Shown here: piece by piece, positions 16,519 through 27,060 of the stretch | Layout: each line of letters starts with the position of its first letter | Position numbering within the stretch: the stretch's first letter is position 1 | Source of the DNA: Lysobacterales bacterium | Lineage (GTDB): Bacteria > Pseudomonadota > Gammaproteobacteria > Xanthomonadales > SZUA-36 | Assembly (NCBI GenBank): GCA_013042915.1 | Contig: JABDPF010000079.1 | Location: 1 to 55,928, forward strand | Length of the DNA stretch: 55,928 nt | Direction: 5' to 3' | Translations under genes and position numbers: made by a program | The notes under the pieces: generated by a model | What the model was told of the DNA's origin: nothing | What the model saw: the letters and a program-made list of their open reading frames with translations, nothing else | Database searches by the model: none

Positions 16519-17541
16519 GTGGCGCTGCGCCCCGAGCAACTCCCCTCAGCGCTCGAGCGGGACCTGTCGCCCGTTTACCTGCTGGCGGGTGCGGAACCGC
16601 TGTTACTCCAGGAGTGTCGTGACGCGGTCATTCGCGCGGCCCAGGAACGGGGCTACGCCGAGCGTTCGGTACACGAGGTGAGCGGCAAGTTCGATTGGAA
16701 CCAATTGGCGGAGGAATCAAGCGTGCCTTCGCTGTTTTCCTCGCAGAAAATCCTCGACATTCGTTTGCCAACAGGCAAACCCGGCGCCGACGGCGCCAAG
16801 GTGCTGACGGCCATGGCGGAAAACCCCGATCCCGACCTGCTGCTTTTGGTCTCGAGCGGCGAGTGGAGCCGGGCGATGCGCAGGCTCAAGTGGACCGGCA
16901 AGCTGGCGCAGGCCGGGGTCCTGGTCGAGATCTGGCCGGTGCGACCCCAGGAATTACCGGGCTGGATTCGAACCCGCATGCAGCGCGCCGGTCTCAAGCC
17001 CGACCGGGAAGCAGTTGCGCTGCTGGCCGAACTCGTCGAAGGCAACCTGCTGGCCGCCCAGCAGGAAATCGACAAGCTCTTGATGGCCGATCGCGACCCC
17101 AGGGTCACGGTCGACGACATCACCCGCAGCGTCGCCAACAGTGCACGATTTGATGCGTTCCGGCTGGTCGAATGCGCACTGAACGGAAAACTCGACGAGT
17201 GCCTCCGAGTGGCTTCGGGGCTGCAGCGCACCGGCGTCGCGATCCAGCCCGTTTACGCGGCCCTTTACCGCGAGTTGATGGTGGCTGCGGACGTGTCATC
17301 GGCTGCGTCCTCGGGCGAGGGCGAGGCAGCTGCATTCAAGCGCTGGCGCGTGTGGCCGGCACGCCAGGGCGCCATTCGCCAGATCATGCGGCGGTTGCCG
17401 GCCGAAGGCTTCGGAACCGTGTTCCGCACGCTTTCGCTGATCGACCGGCAAAGCAAGGGGCGCGCGCAGGGTGACGCCTGGCAGACGCTCGATCGCCTGC
17501 TGTGGTTCATCTGCCGGCCCGGCGAAGTGGTCCTGCCGTGA
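16519..17541 (+). CDS. holA: DNA polymerase III delta subunit
   Basis: Clamp-loader delta subunit, which opens the beta sliding clamp at primed DNA. 340 residues with the N-terminal AAA-like module (PVYLLAGAEPLLLQECRDAVI) lacking a functional P-loop, as in all HolA. The middle segment VEGNLLAAQQEIDKL and the C-terminal collar domain follow. Start GTG 16519 lies seven bases after lptE; the stop overlaps the nadD start (GTGA), indicating translational coupling. Confidence 0.95.
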   Translation: MALRPEQLPSALERDLSPVYLLAGAEPLLLQECRDAVIRAAQERGYAERSVHEVSGKFDWNQLAEESSVPSLFSSQKILDIRLPTGKPGADGAKVLTAMAENPDPDLLLLVSSGEWSRAMRRLKWTGKLAQAGVLVEIWPVRPQELPGWIRTRMQRAGLKPDREAVALLAELVEGNLLAAQQEIDKLLMADRDPRVTVDDITRSVANSARFDAFRLVECALNGKLDECLRVASGLQRTGVAIQPVYAALYRELMVAADVSSAASSGEGEAAAFKRWRVWPARQGAIRQIMRRLPAEGFGTVFRTLSLIDRQSKGRAQGDAWQTLDRLLWFICRPGEVVLP

Positions 17542-18200
17542 ATCGCGCAGCGGGTCCGGCCATCGGCGTGTTCGGCGGCACCTTCGATCCGGTTCACTTC
17601 GGCCACCTCAGGCCGGCCCTGGAGGCGGGGGAGGCGCTTGCGCTGCATCAGGTCCGGATGTTGCCCTCGGCGCAGCCGCCCCATCGCGGCAGGCCGTCCG
17701 CCGACGCGGTACATCGGTTGGCGATGCTGGAAAGGGCGGTCGCCGGGCAATCCCTGTTGTGCGCCGACGACTGCGAACTGCGGCGCGAGGGGCCTTCCTA
17801 CATGGTCGATACCCTGCACCATTTCCGCGCGTCACACCCCGAATCGCCGCTGATCCTGATCGTCGGGCAGGACGCCGCGAACGGGCTCGACACCTGGCAC
17901 CGTTGGGCCGACCTGTTCGACCTCGCGCATCTCGTGGTCATGGGGCGGCCGGGCCCGGATGCCGACTACGGCGATGCACTGGGCCGGATGATCGCCCGGC
18001 GGGCGGCGCGATCCGCCGAGGAATTACACCACCAGCCCGCAGGCCTGACCTTCTCCTTGCCGGTCAGCCAACTCGACATTTCGGCCACCTCGATCCGCAA
18101 CCAGGTGCGTGCGGGCCGCTCGATCGCCTACCTGACACCCCCTGCCGTGGCAGACTATATCGCCGACCACGGGCTGTACGCCGACCGGCCGTGCGCATGA
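17538..18200 (+). CDS. nadD: Nicotinate-nucleotide adenylyltransferase
   Basis: Transfers AMP from ATP to nicotinate mononucleotide, making deamido-NAD in the NAD pathway. 220 residues; the nucleotidyltransferase signature GGTFDPVHFGH is at 13-23 and the SATSIRNQ (ISxTxxR-type) motif near the C-terminus. GTG 17538 overlaps the holA stop and is preferred to an upstream in-frame start inside holA because it gives the usual short N-terminus before VFGGTFDP. Confidence 0.95.
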   Translation: MNRAAGPAIGVFGGTFDPVHFGHLRPALEAGEALALHQVRMLPSAQPPHRGRPSADAVHRLAMLERAVAGQSLLCADDCELRREGPSYMVDTLHHFRASHPESPLILIVGQDAANGLDTWHRWADLFDLAHLVVMGRPGPDADYGDALGRMIARRAARSAEELHHQPAGLTFSLPVSQLDISATSIRNQVRAGRSIAYLTPPAVADYIADHGLYADRPCA

Positions 18201-18234
18201 TAGAATTCCGACATCGAAAAACAGGTAGTTTCAT

Positions 18235-18621
18235 TTGACGAATCAAGAACGCCCCAGCGAGGGACTCTCCTTCGACCAACTCAGGGACCTGGTGATCACC
18301 GCCCTGGACGATTTCAAAGCCATCGACATCCAGCAAATCGACGTGACCGGTCAAAATCCCTTGACGGACATGTTCGTGATCGCGTCCGGAAACTCTGTTC
18401 GGCACGTGAAGTCGATGGCCGAGAACCTGGTCATCAAGGCCAAGGCAGCCGGCGTGCCGCCGCTGGGTATCGAGGGCAACAGCCAGGCTGAGTGGGTGCT
18501 GGTCGATCTCAACGACATCATCGTGCACCTGATGCTTCCCCAGGCGCGCGCTTTCTACAACCTCGAAAAGCTGTGGGAAGCCAGCAGCCAGCAGCGCAGC
18601 GAGCGCAGCCAGCCTGCCTGA
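18235..18621 (+). CDS. rsfS: Ribosomal silencing factor RsfS
   Basis: Binds ribosomal protein L14 (uL14) and blocks joining of 30S and 50S subunits when nutrients are scarce. 128 residues with the family core DMFVIASGNSVRHVKSMAENL and WVLVDLNDIIVHLM. The start is TTG 18235 with AGG a dozen bases upstream; there is no ATG or GTG in frame nearer the core. It follows nadD by 34 bases and precedes rlmH by six, the usual order. Confidence 0.95.
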   Translation: MTNQERPSEGLSFDQLRDLVITALDDFKAIDIQQIDVTGQNPLTDMFVIASGNSVRHVKSMAENLVIKAKAAGVPPLGIEGNSQAEWVLVDLNDIIVHLMLPQARAFYNLEKLWEASSQQRSERSQPA

Positions 18622-18627
18622 GCCATC

Positions 18628-19098
18628 ATGGACCTGACGGTTATCGCGGTCGGCACACGGATGTCGCCGTGGGTGCAGGAGGGCTGGACGGAGTACGCGC
18701 GTCGGTTTTCCCGCGGGCTCGCGCTTCGATTGAAAGAAATTCCCATGGCTCGCCGGGCTCGCAACGCTGACGTGGCGGCACTCCAGAAAACGGAATGCAA
18801 CGCGCTCGAAAGTGCTGTGCCCGCAGGCCACCGCGTGATCGCGCTGGACGAGCGTGGAACGCAGTGGTCGACCGAGGAATTGGCCGGGCAGCTGGAACGC
18901 TGGATGCGCGACGAGCATGGTGTGAGTTTTTTGGTTGGGGGGCCAGACGGCTTGACGGACGATTGCCGCAAGGCGGCTGACAACGTCTGGGCCCTGGGCC
19001 GCCTGGTCCTGCCGCATCCCCTGGTGCGCGTGATCCTGGCCGAACAGCTGTACCGGGCCTGGACCATCACCCAGAACCACCCCTACCACCGCAAGTGA
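18628..19098 (+). CDS. rlmH: 23S rRNA pseudouridine-1915 N3-methyltransferase
   Basis: SPOUT methyltransferase that methylates pseudouridine 1915 in helix 69 of 23S rRNA in assembled 70S ribosomes. 156 residues, complete: the SAM-binding knot contains FLVGGPDGL, and the C-terminus LYRAWTITQNHPYHRK is the invariant RlmH tail that reaches the active site. Six bases after rsfS. Confidence 0.97.
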   Translation: MDLTVIAVGTRMSPWVQEGWTEYARRFSRGLALRLKEIPMARRARNADVAALQKTECNALESAVPAGHRVIALDERGTQWSTEELAGQLERWMRDEHGVSFLVGGPDGLTDDCRKAADNVWALGRLVLPHPLVRVILAEQLYRAWTITQNHPYHRK

Positions 19099-19105
19099 GG
19101 TACGG

Positions 19106-19723
19106 ATGATCCTCGACCCCCAAGTGACTGAACACGACGACCTGGTGCTGGCATCGGCCTCACCGCGCCGGCGGGAACTGCTCAGGCAGATCGGAATGCG
19201 GTTTCGGGTGGCGCCGGCGGAAGTCGACGAAACCGTCAAGGACGGTGAAGAGCCCGGCGAATACGTGCTGCGCCTGGCCAGGGAAAAGGCCCTGTCGATT
19301 CTGCGGCGCGATCAGGCCCTGCTGCCCGTTCTGGGTGCCGACACCTCGGTGATTTTGTCCGGGGAAATCCTCGGCAAGCCCGCCGACCGCGCCGAAGCGG
19401 CTGACATGCTTGGCCGCCTGTCGGGCAATACCCACCAGGTTTACTCCGCCGTTGCCGTGGCCCTGCCCGGCGAAGAGCGCGTATTCGACAGGCTCAACAT
19501 CACCCGGGTCACCTTTGCCCCACTCGAGCCCGAATGGATTCAGGCCTATATCGACACGGGCGACCCGATGGACAAGGCAGGGGCCTATGGCGTCCAGGGG
19601 CATGCTGCAGAGCGAATCAGCCGCATCGAAGGCAGCTTTTCGGGCGTGATGGGGTTGCCATTGTATGAAACTGCTCAATTGCTCGAAACGGCCCGGTGTT
19701 ACCCTAGGGCCTGTTCACACTAA
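19106..19723 (+). CDS. yhdE: Maf-type nucleotide pyrophosphatase (YhdE-like)
   Basis: House-cleaning pyrophosphatase of the Maf family that hydrolyses dTTP/UTP and related nucleotides. 205 residues; SASPRRRELL, the GADTSV segment and GDPMDKAGAYGVQG are the family motifs. YhdE is favoured over the YceF paralogue because it directly precedes rng, as in E. coli, and because of the DKAGAYGIQG-type motif. Seven bases after rlmH. Confidence 0.93.
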   Translation: MILDPQVTEHDDLVLASASPRRRELLRQIGMRFRVAPAEVDETVKDGEEPGEYVLRLAREKALSILRRDQALLPVLGADTSVILSGEILGKPADRAEAADMLGRLSGNTHQVYSAVAVALPGEERVFDRLNITRVTFAPLEPEWIQAYIDTGDPMDKAGAYGVQGHAAERISRIEGSFSGVMGLPLYETAQLLETARCYPRACSH

Positions 19724-19743
19724 CGAAAATCGGTGCCGCCCGC

Positions 19744-21213
19744 GTGAGTGAAGACATCCTGATCAATTCGACCCCGTCGGAGTCCCGAGTGGCCCTCGTC
19801 GAGAACGGCATGCTGCAGGAAGTGTGGATGGAACGCACGGGCCGTAACGGCTACATCGGGAATATTTACCAGGGGTCCGTGTCCCGGGTGCTTCCCGGCC
19901 TGCAGGCGGCTTTTATCGAAATCGGCCTCGGTCGCACGGCGTTTCTCCACGCCCGCGATATGGTGCGCCAGGACCCGGCCGACGGGCTGTCCGAGCCGCC
20001 CCCCGAGCCCTCGATTTCCGACCTCTTGCGACCTGGCGATCAGTTGATCGTGCAGGTGATCAAGGACCCCCTGGGCACCAAGGGCGCCCGCCTAACCACC
20101 AATATCAGTATCCCGTCACGGTTCCTCGTCCTGCTGCCCAATTGCGAGGTGGTCGGTGTCTCGGTGAGAATCGAGGAAGAGGAAGAGCGGAACCGGCTCA
20201 AGGACCTGGTGAATCGCCTGCGCGACGAGGAGCAGGGCCACGGCTATATCGTCAGAACCAACGCGGAAGGCGTCAACGACTTCGCCCTGTCGGCCGACAT
20301 GTCCTACCTCGTGAAGGTCTGGGCCGCCATTCTGGAGCGGGCCGAGTCGGCGCCGCCCAGCAGCTGCGTTTACGAGGACCTCTCGCTGCCGCTGCGTGCG
20401 CTGCGGGACATGATGCACGAGCAGGTAGAGCGGGTCCGTATCGATTCGCCCGAGACCCTGCTCCAGGCTCGCGAATTCGCCGGCCGATTCCTGCCCGACT
20501 GGCTGCATCGCATCGAGGAATACACGGCGGAGCGGCCGATTTTCGACCTGTTCGGGGTCGAGGACGAGATCGAAAACGCCCTGCGCCCCTCGGTGCCGCT
20601 CAAGTCCGGCGGTTACCTGGTATTCGACCAGACCGAGGCGATGACGACGATCGACGTGAATACCGGTGGGTTCGTCGGGCACCGCAACGTAGAGGAGACC
20701 ATTTACAAGACCAACCTGGAAGCCGTGCAGGCTCTGACGCGCCAGCTGCGATTGCGGAACCTCGGGGGCATCATCATCATCGATTTCATCGATATGCAGG
20801 ACGAGGAACACCGCCGACAACTGCTGCGCGCGCTCGAACGCGCGCTCGAGCGCGACCCGGTCAAGACATCCCTGACCGAGATTTCCTCCCTGGGCCTGGT
20901 TGAAATGACCCGCAAGCGCACGACGGAAAGCCTCGAACGACGGCTCTGCATCACCTGCCCGCAGTGTGACGGCCGCGGCACCATCAAGAGCAGTGAAACC
21001 GTGTGCCTGGAAATCTTTCGGGAAATCATGCGTTCCAGCCGCCAGTTCGAGGCACAGACCCTGATGGTGGTGGCGTCCTCGCAGGTCGTCGAAAGGATCC
21101 TGGACGAACAATCCGCCACGGTCGCGGAGCTGGAAGAGCTGATCGGCAAGTCAATTCGCTTCCGGCGCGAGGACCAGTACGCGCAGGAACAGTACGACGT
21201 CGTACTTCTCTGA
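19744..21213 (+). CDS. rng: Ribonuclease G
   Basis: Endoribonuclease of the RNase E/G family that matures the 5' end of 16S rRNA and decays some mRNAs. 489 residues, the RNase G length without the RNase E scaffold tail. The S1 domain is at about 38-125 (GYIGNIYQGSVSRVLPGLQA). DVNTGGFVG and IIIDFIDM carry the catalytic, magnesium-binding Asp residues, and CPQCDGRG (about 406) is the zinc-link. Start GTG 19744. Confidence 0.96.
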   Translation: MSEDILINSTPSESRVALVENGMLQEVWMERTGRNGYIGNIYQGSVSRVLPGLQAAFIEIGLGRTAFLHARDMVRQDPADGLSEPPPEPSISDLLRPGDQLIVQVIKDPLGTKGARLTTNISIPSRFLVLLPNCEVVGVSVRIEEEEERNRLKDLVNRLRDEEQGHGYIVRTNAEGVNDFALSADMSYLVKVWAAILERAESAPPSSCVYEDLSLPLRALRDMMHEQVERVRIDSPETLLQAREFAGRFLPDWLHRIEEYTAERPIFDLFGVEDEIENALRPSVPLKSGGYLVFDQTEAMTTIDVNTGGFVGHRNVEETIYKTNLEAVQALTRQLRLRNLGGIIIIDFIDMQDEEHRRQLLRALERALERDPVKTSLTEISSLGLVEMTRKRTTESLERRLCITCPQCDGRGTIKSSETVCLEIFREIMRSSRQFEAQTLMVVASSQVVERILDEQSATVAELEELIGKSIRFRREDQYAQEQYDVVLL

Positions 21214-21216
21214 TTC

Positions 21217-24200
21217 ATGTTTACGATGAAGCGCATCTTGCGGCGGGCGCGAACGCTCTTGTGGACAGCATTCTCGATCATCGTCGTCGGTCTCGCCATC
21301 GGCGCGGGGCTGGGCAAGCTGTTGATGCCGTACAGCGTGCACTACCAGCCCGAGCTGGAGCAGTGGCTCTCGCGCGAATTCGGCCAACCGGTATCGATCG
21401 AGAGTTTCGAGGGCGAGTGGACGGCGTTTGGTCCGCGTTTGACCCTCAAGGGCCTTGCCCTGCTTGATCCCTCGGATGGCGCGGACGAGGCGCCTGCCGG
21501 CATGGTGATCGAGTCGGCCGCGCTCGATATCCGGCCTCTCAGCCATTTGCTGGCCAACCGCCCGCTCTACAATTTCCGGGTCATCGGGGCCGATTTTGAA
21601 CTCGTGCGGGACAAGGACGGTCACTTCCACCTGTCCGGCTTCGGGGTCAGCAACCGGGAGGGTGATTCGGCCATCACCCAGCTCGTGCGGGTGGGTGAGG
21701 TGGTGCTGGAGGACTCCAGCCTGCAGTTCATCGACGACGTGTTGGGCATCCGCCTGGGGCTGTCCGGTATCAACGGCCGGCTGAACCTCGACGACGACGT
21801 CCTCGCCAGCAAGGTGCAGGCCACCCTGCACGACACTCGCAGCGGGCTCGATTATGGCCGCCTGAACGCCACGGCGGTTCTGAGCCTGTCCGACGAGCGC
21901 CTGCAGGGCGCCCAATGGCGCTTGAGCGCGCGCAAACTGATGCTGGCGTCGTTCCAGGGCAAGGTGCCGTCAAATCCATTTCTCCCGCTGACCGGCTGGC
22001 TGGAGGCCGAAGCCTGGGGTGACTGGTCGGACGGTGGCGGCCATCGCATCAATGGCACGGTCGACCTGCAGGATGCACTGCTGGTGAACGACTTCCAGGA
22101 CATGCACGTCGAGCGTGCAGAGTCCCGTTTTCGCTGGCGTTACGCGAGCGGTGGTCAATGGAACCTCCATCTGGCCGATTTCATGCTCAACCGCGGCGAC
22201 GCGTCCTGGCGATCGCCGCGCCTGAGCGTTGCCCGCGACCTCTCCAACGACGTCGGTTTATGGATCAGCGCAGACCAGTTGCCGTTGGGTGCGCCGCTCA
22301 ACCTGACACGGGAAATCATGTCGATTTACGGGCACGATTGGCCCGAAAACGCGCCGGTCGAAGTGGATGGCCAGGTTCGCGAACTGGATCTCGTGCTGTC
22401 AGCCACGTGGCGCCTGGCTTTAGCCCGTGGGCAATTCAGCGAGGCGGACCTGGCCGCCTGGGGCAGCTGGCCACAGCTGACCGGCTTGTCGGGTTCGGTC
22501 GAGCTGCAGGATGGTTCAGGAGAAATCACGCTGGCGGGACAGAATGTCGGCGTCGACTGGCCCCGAATGTTCGGGCAGCCGCTCGCTTTCGAACTGCCCA
22601 CCTGCCGGATCGAAGTTTCCTGGATCGGCCGGCCGTCGGCCGGTTTCGAGCGATGCGGGTTGAGCAACGACGACCTGGCGGTGGGGGGCGATCTCTCTCT
22701 TACGGCGAACAGCGGGCGTCCTTCCATCGATGCAAACCTTGCGGTCGAACGGGCTGAACTCGATCGCCTGGATGGCTACTGGCCGCAGGGCGCCATGTCC
22801 GAAAGGGTAGTCGCCTGGCTGCGTCGTGGATTGCGCGACGGGCGGTTGGATTTCGCCCGCGCGCAGATCCACGGTGACCTCGATAACTGGCCTTTCCGCG
22901 AGGGTAAGGGCCGCTTCGAGGCCGTGGCCTGGATCGACACCCCGGTCATTCGCTACCGGGAGGACTGGCCCGACGTGACCGGCGGAAGCGACGTGGTTGC
23001 GCGTTTCCAGGGACCAGGCATGGAAGTGCGCGGGTCGATTGCCGATACCGGTGGCGTACCGGTCGAAGAGGTGTTCGCCGGCATTTCCGATTTCTCCCGC
23101 CCGCTGCTGAAGATCGAATACCAGGCCGATAGCGATTTGCCGGGACTGCTCGGATTCGTGCGGCAGACGCCGTTGCTGGACCGGGCCGGCGTCGACCTGA
23201 CGCCGTTCGAATTCTCGGGTCAGGCCACGGTCAGCGGCGCGATCGACGTGCCGCTGGGACGCACGCCAGGCCGACTCGGCGTGGACGGCCTGGTGTTGCT
23301 CGACGAAGCCGCGTTCCGGGCGCCCGACCAGCAAGTCGATATCACCGCTATTCGGGGTGAGGTCGGCTACGATGAGACGGGATTCCTGGCGACGGATCTG
23401 GAGGGCCGGGCTCTCGAGGAACCGGTCCGCCTCGACATCGCGGTGAATTCGCAGGCAGAAGAGTCTTTCCGCGCCGAGCTCCGGGGTGTTTTCGACGTCC
23501 GTGATCTTCTCGTCTACGGCGGGGTGCGGCCCCTGCTGGAGGAGCACCTGGGCGGTCGCAGTGATTGGACGATAGGCCTCAGCGCGGGTCGTCAACCGCT
23601 CACCCTGGATGTCCAATCCTCGCTCGAGGGCGTGGCCCTGGACTTGCCTTCACCCTTTTACAAGCCATCCGCCGAGCGCTTGCCATTCGCCCTCAGCCTG
23701 CCGCTGGGCCGGGACAGCGACGGGCCGTTGCGAATCAACCTGGCGCAGCGTGGCGCACTGGCGATCGACCTGGCCGAGGAGGGCGGCGGTGTGGAGGCCA
23801 TCCTCCTGGACCTGGGTTCTTCGCGGTCAGCGGCACCGGCACAGGGTGCGTTCCGAATCCAGGGAACCACCCCCACGCTGGACCTGGACGGCTGGATCGA
23901 ACTCGCGCTAAACCAGGCAGGTCAGGGCGCAAGCATGGCCGAACTGGCGCTGGAGGCCGATGACATACGGGCCGGTGAAGTACGGTTCCTCGACCGTCTC
24001 TTCTCGAACGTCGCGCTGGGTGTGGAACAAGACAGCGGCGAGCTGACCATCGCCTTCGAGTCTGCCGACATCGACGGCAAGGTGCGCTATTCGGGCGGCG
24101 AGGACGCAGCCGGCAGCCTGTTCGCTGAATTCGAGCGGCTGGTGCTGGGGGCGCCGGACTCGGACGGCATGTCGATGGAGACCGACCCCAAGGACCTTCC

Positions 24201-25011
24201 GGTTCTGCACTTGTACGTGAGTTCTTTTTCCTATCTCGGGCTCGAACTGGGCGAAACCCGGATCGAGGCCTACCCCACGCCGTCGGGCCTGCATTTCGAA
24301 AAAGTGGACGCCACTTCCGATGCGCTCTCGCTGCAGGCCAGCGGAGACTGGTCATTGACGCAGAGCGGTCACCGATCGGACTTCCGTATCAGCATGGCGT
24401 CCGAGTCGCTGGGCGATTTCCTCAACTCGATGGATATTTCCTCGTCCGTGCTGGGCGGGCAGACCCTGGTCAGCTTCAATGCCCAGTGGGCGGGCTCCCC
24501 GGCCGGGTTCGCGCTTTCGCGGCTGAACGGGGAGGTTGAATTCAGCGTGGTCGACGGCAATATCACAGGGGCGAGTGCCGGCTCCGGAAGATTGCTCGGG
24601 TTGGTCAGTTTCACGGCCTTGCCCAAGCGCCTGGCGCTGGATTTTCGAGATGTGTTCGAGTCCGGTTTTTCGTTCGACCAGGCCAATGGGACGTTCACGC
24701 TGCGCGACGGCGTGGCCTTTACCAACGACCTGTTGCTGGAGTCCAGCTCCGCCAGCATCGCTGTCAGCGGGGAGACCGACCTCGTCGATCAACGTTACGA
24801 CCAGGTGATCACCATTCGGCCGGGAGTGGGCAACACTTTGCCCATCATCGGCGCGCTGGCAGCGGGACCGGGCGGAGCGGCGGCCGGCCTGGCTTTGCAG
24901 GGGCTTCTTCACGACTCGCTGGCCGAAGCGACCCAGGTGCGGTACACGATCACCGGCAGCTGGGACGAACCCGTAATCGAACCCGTCGACGTCGAGCGGG
25001 CAGGAGGATGA
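21217..25011 (+). CDS. yhdP: YhdP family envelope lipid-transport protein
   Basis: Very large (1264 residues) AsmA-like protein of the YhdP family, anchored in the inner membrane by one N-terminal helix ([19 protein letters not shown], about 13-31) with the rest periplasmic. Family members span the periplasm as a beta-groove bridge and support phospholipid transport to the outer membrane. The region after the helix ([16 protein letters not shown]) is the typical chorein-like N-terminus, and the C-terminal AsmA-type block ([19 protein letters not shown], then [16 protein letters not shown]) is complete. Start ATG 21217, three bases after the rng stop; ATG 21226 is an alternative. Confidence 0.93.
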   Translation: MFTMKRILRRARTLLWTAFSIIVVGLAIGAGLGKLLMPYSVHYQPELEQWLSREFGQPVSIESFEGEWTAFGPRLTLKGLALLDPSDGADEAPAGMVIESAALDIRPLSHLLANRPLYNFRVIGADFELVRDKDGHFHLSGFGVSNREGDSAITQLVRVGEVVLEDSSLQFIDDVLGIRLGLSGINGRLNLDDDVLASKVQATLHDTRSGLDYGRLNATAVLSLSDERLQGAQWRLSARKLMLASFQGKVPSNPFLPLTGWLEAEAWGDWSDGGGHRINGTVDLQDALLVNDFQDMHVERAESRFRWRYASGGQWNLHLADFMLNRGDASWRSPRLSVARDLSNDVGLWISADQLPLGAPLNLTREIMSIYGHDWPENAPVEVDGQVRELDLVLSATWRLALARGQFSEADLAAWGSWPQLTGLSGSVELQDGSGEITLAGQNVGVDWPRMFGQPLAFELPTCRIEVSWIGRPSAGFERCGLSNDDLAVGGDLSLTANSGRPSIDANLAVERAELDRLDGYWPQGAMSERVVAWLRRGLRDGRLDFARAQIHGDLDNWPFREGKGRFEAVAWIDTPVIRYREDWPDVTGGSDVVARFQGPGMEVRGSIADTGGVPVEEVFAGISDFSRPLLKIEYQADSDLPGLLGFVRQTPLLDRAGVDLTPFEFSGQATVSGAIDVPLGRTPGRLGVDGLVLLDEAAFRAPDQQVDITAIRGEVGYDETGFLATDLEGRALEEPVRLDIAVNSQAEESFRAELRGVFDVRDLLVYGGVRPLLEEHLGGRSDWTIGLSAGRQPLTLDVQSSLEGVALDLPSPFYKPSAERLPFALSLPLGRDSDGPLRINLAQRGALAIDLAEEGGGVEAILLDLGSSRSAAPAQGAFRIQGTTPTLDLDGWIELALNQAGQGASMAELALEADDIRAGEVRFLDRLFSNVALGVEQDSGELTIAFESADIDGKVRYSGGEDAAGSLFAEFERLVLGAPDSDGMSMETDPKDLPVLHLYVSSFSYLGLELGETRIEAYPTPSGLHFEKVDATSDALSLQASGDWSLTQSGHRSDFRISMASESLGDFLNSMDISSSVLGGQTLVSFNAQWAGSPAGFALSRLNGEVEFSVVDGNITGASAGSGRLLGLVSFTALPKRLALDFRDVFESGFSFDQANGTFTLRDGVAFTNDLLLESSSASIAVSGETDLVDQRYDQVITIRPGVGNTLPIIGALAAGPGGAAAGLALQGLLHDSLAEATQVRYTITGSWDEPVIEPVDVERAGG

Positions 25012-25015
25012 ACGA

Positions 25016-26458
25016 ATGACGGACGCCTTACAAAGGGCTGAGCGGCAACTGCTGGAACCCGGCGGCCTGGACCAGGCGGGCCTGGAGCGCGCGCTGTCGG
25101 AATTGATGGGTCCCGCGGTTGACGCAGGCGATCTTTATTTCCAGGCCACCGCGCACGAGAGCTGGGTGCTCGAGGACGGGCTGGTTCGAACCGGCACGCA
25201 CTCGGTGGAGCAGGGCGTGGGCGTGCGCGCCATCTCGGGCGAAAAAACCGGCTTTGCCTACGCCGACGAGATCGTGATGCCCTCGCTGCTGCGCGCTTCC
25301 GGGGCGGCGAGGGCGATCGCCCGCCAGGGCGCGCAGGGGTCGGTGCAGGCCTGGCATCGCCAGCAGCCCCCGGCCCTTTACGGCGCTGAGGACCCCATCC
25401 GTTCGTTGGAAGCGGCTGCCAAGGTCGATCTGCTGCGACAGGTCGATGCCTACGCCCGCTCACGGGATCCAAGAGTCCAGCAAGTCGTGGTCACCCTGGC
25501 CGCCACGCACGAAACGATTCTGGTGGCATCGAGCGACGGAACGCTGGCCGCCGATGTTCGGCCACTGGTGCGTCTCAACGTCAGCGTGATCGCCGAGCAG
25601 GAGGGGCGGCGCGAGCAGGGCAGCGATGGCGGAGGCGGCCGCTTCGGATACACCGAGTTGCTGCGCGACGGGGCCTGGCGCCAGATGGCCGATGAAGCGG
25701 TTCGCCAGGCCTTGCTCAACCTCGACGCGGTGGCTGCGCCTGCCGGCACGATGACGGTGGTCCTCGGCCCCGGCTGGCCGGGCGTTTTGCTGCACGAGGC
25801 CGTGGGGCATGGCCTGGAAGGCGATTTCAATCGCAAGGGGACCTCTGCATTCAGCGGGCGGCTGGGTGAGAAGGTCGCCGCGAACTGCGTGACCGTGGTT
25901 GACGACGGCACGCTGGAGCGCCGCCGGGGCTCGCTGACCATCGACGACGAGGGCCTGCCCACCCGAAGGAACGTGTTGATCGAGAACGGCGTGCTCAGGG
26001 CTTACATGCAGGACAAGCTCAATGCCGGCCTGATGGGTGTCGAACCTACGGGCAACGGCCGCCGGGAGTCCTTCGCCCACCTGCCCATGCCGCGCATGAC
26101 CAACACTTTCATGCTGCCCGGCGAGCACGACCCCGGCGCAATCATCGCGTCGGTAGACCGCGGCCTCTACGCCGTCAATTTCGCCGGCGGGCAGGTCGAC
26201 ATCACCTCGGGACGGTTCGTGTTCTCGGCAAGCGAGGCCTACCTGATCGAGAACGGCAAGGTAACCCGGCCCGTGAAGGGAGCGACGCTGATTGGAAATG
26301 GCCCCGAAGTGATGACGCGCGTGTCCATGGTGGGCAACGACCTGGCACTGGACGCGGGCGTCGGTGTCTGCGGCAAGGAAGGTCAGAGCGTGCCGGTGGG
26401 CGTGGGTCAGCCGACGCTGCGCATCGACGGACTCACCGTTGGCGGAACCGAGGGCTGA
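25016..26458 (+). CDS. tldD: Metalloprotease subunit TldD
   Basis: Catalytic subunit of the TldD/TldE (PmbA) protease, which trims unfolded peptides such as CcdA antitoxin and microcin B17 precursors. 480 residues. The zinc motif [12 protein letters not shown] has His260 and His264 (HExxxH), and the distal metal ligand region follows in the C-terminal domain. Its partner pmbA is 600 bases downstream on the same strand, separated by darP on the other strand. Follows yhdP by four bases, as in E. coli. Confidence 0.96.
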   Translation: MTDALQRAERQLLEPGGLDQAGLERALSELMGPAVDAGDLYFQATAHESWVLEDGLVRTGTHSVEQGVGVRAISGEKTGFAYADEIVMPSLLRASGAARAIARQGAQGSVQAWHRQQPPALYGAEDPIRSLEAAAKVDLLRQVDAYARSRDPRVQQVVVTLAATHETILVASSDGTLAADVRPLVRLNVSVIAEQEGRREQGSDGGGGRFGYTELLRDGAWRQMADEAVRQALLNLDAVAAPAGTMTVVLGPGWPGVLLHEAVGHGLEGDFNRKGTSAFSGRLGEKVAANCVTVVDDGTLERRRGSLTIDDEGLPTRRNVLIENGVLRAYMQDKLNAGLMGVEPTGNGRRESFAHLPMPRMTNTFMLPGEHDPGAIIASVDRGLYAVNFAGGQVDITSGRFVFSASEAYLIENGKVTRPVKGATLIGNGPEVMTRVSMVGNDLALDAGVGVCGKEGQSVPVGVGQPTLRIDGLTVGGTEG

Positions 26459-26485
26459 ACGTGGGGAGCCGGCAGATGGCCCGGG

Positions 26486-27031
26486 CTAAGGGCTCGAAGA
26501 CGGAGGCAGCGGACCGGACTCGTCGAGTTCACGCAGAAGCCGAAAAAGAGCGCGTGCGGCCGTCGGCGCCTGGTCGTGGCCCGCTTCGCGGCGCGCGTTT
26601 CGCACCAGTTGGCGGATGGCCTGGGGATCCGCGTCGCGGCGTTGTTCGAACAGCCGCCCGATGGCCGTGTCTCCCTCGTCAATCAGCACGTCGCGCCATG
26701 CTTCGCAACGATGTTGCCGCGCGGTGATTTGTTTCGCTTCCGCGTCGAACGACGCCAAAGCGTCTTCGATCGGCCCGGGGTCGTCCCGACGCATCAGCTT
26801 GGCCACGTATTGCATCTGGCGTTTGCGCGCCCCGTTCGAGCGGATGGCCCGGGCCCGGTCGATTTCTGCGCGCAGGGTCGTGTCCATCGGCACCTGGTCC
26901 AGGCGGGCCGGGCTCAACGCCAGCAGGCGTTTCGCGAGGGACTGTATCTCCCGGGCTTCACGCTTGCGCTGGCTCTTGCTGGCCGGCTCCTGTTCGATGC
27001 CGTTTGCGTTTCTTTCCCGTTCCTTTTCCAC
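26486..27031 (-). CDS. darP: Ribosome-associated protein DarP (YjgA, DUF615)
   Basis: Small basic/acidic helical protein that binds the 50S precursor late in assembly. About 181 residues; the SKSQRKREAREIQ...L..L N-terminal helix, RRQ..YVAKLMRR and the C-terminal ARALFRLLREL match YjgA. Start: GTG 27031 has AAGGA at a proper distance; GTG 27046 is an alternative without one. It is divergent from pmbA with only 14-29 bases between start codons, so each promoter must lie inside the other gene or in that gap. The yjgA-pmbA divergent pair is also found in E. coli. Confidence 0.9.
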   Translation of the reverse strand: MEKERERNANGIEQEPASKSQRKREAREIQSLAKRLLALSPARLDQVPMDTTLRAEIDRARAIRSNGARKRQMQYVAKLMRRDDPGPIEDALASFDAEAKQITARQHRCEAWRDVLIDEGDTAIGRLFEQRRDADPQAIRQLVRNARREAGHDQAPTAARALFRLLRELDESGPLPPSSSP

Positions 27032-27060
27032 GACCCGTTCCTTCACCGAGGGGCTAACAC

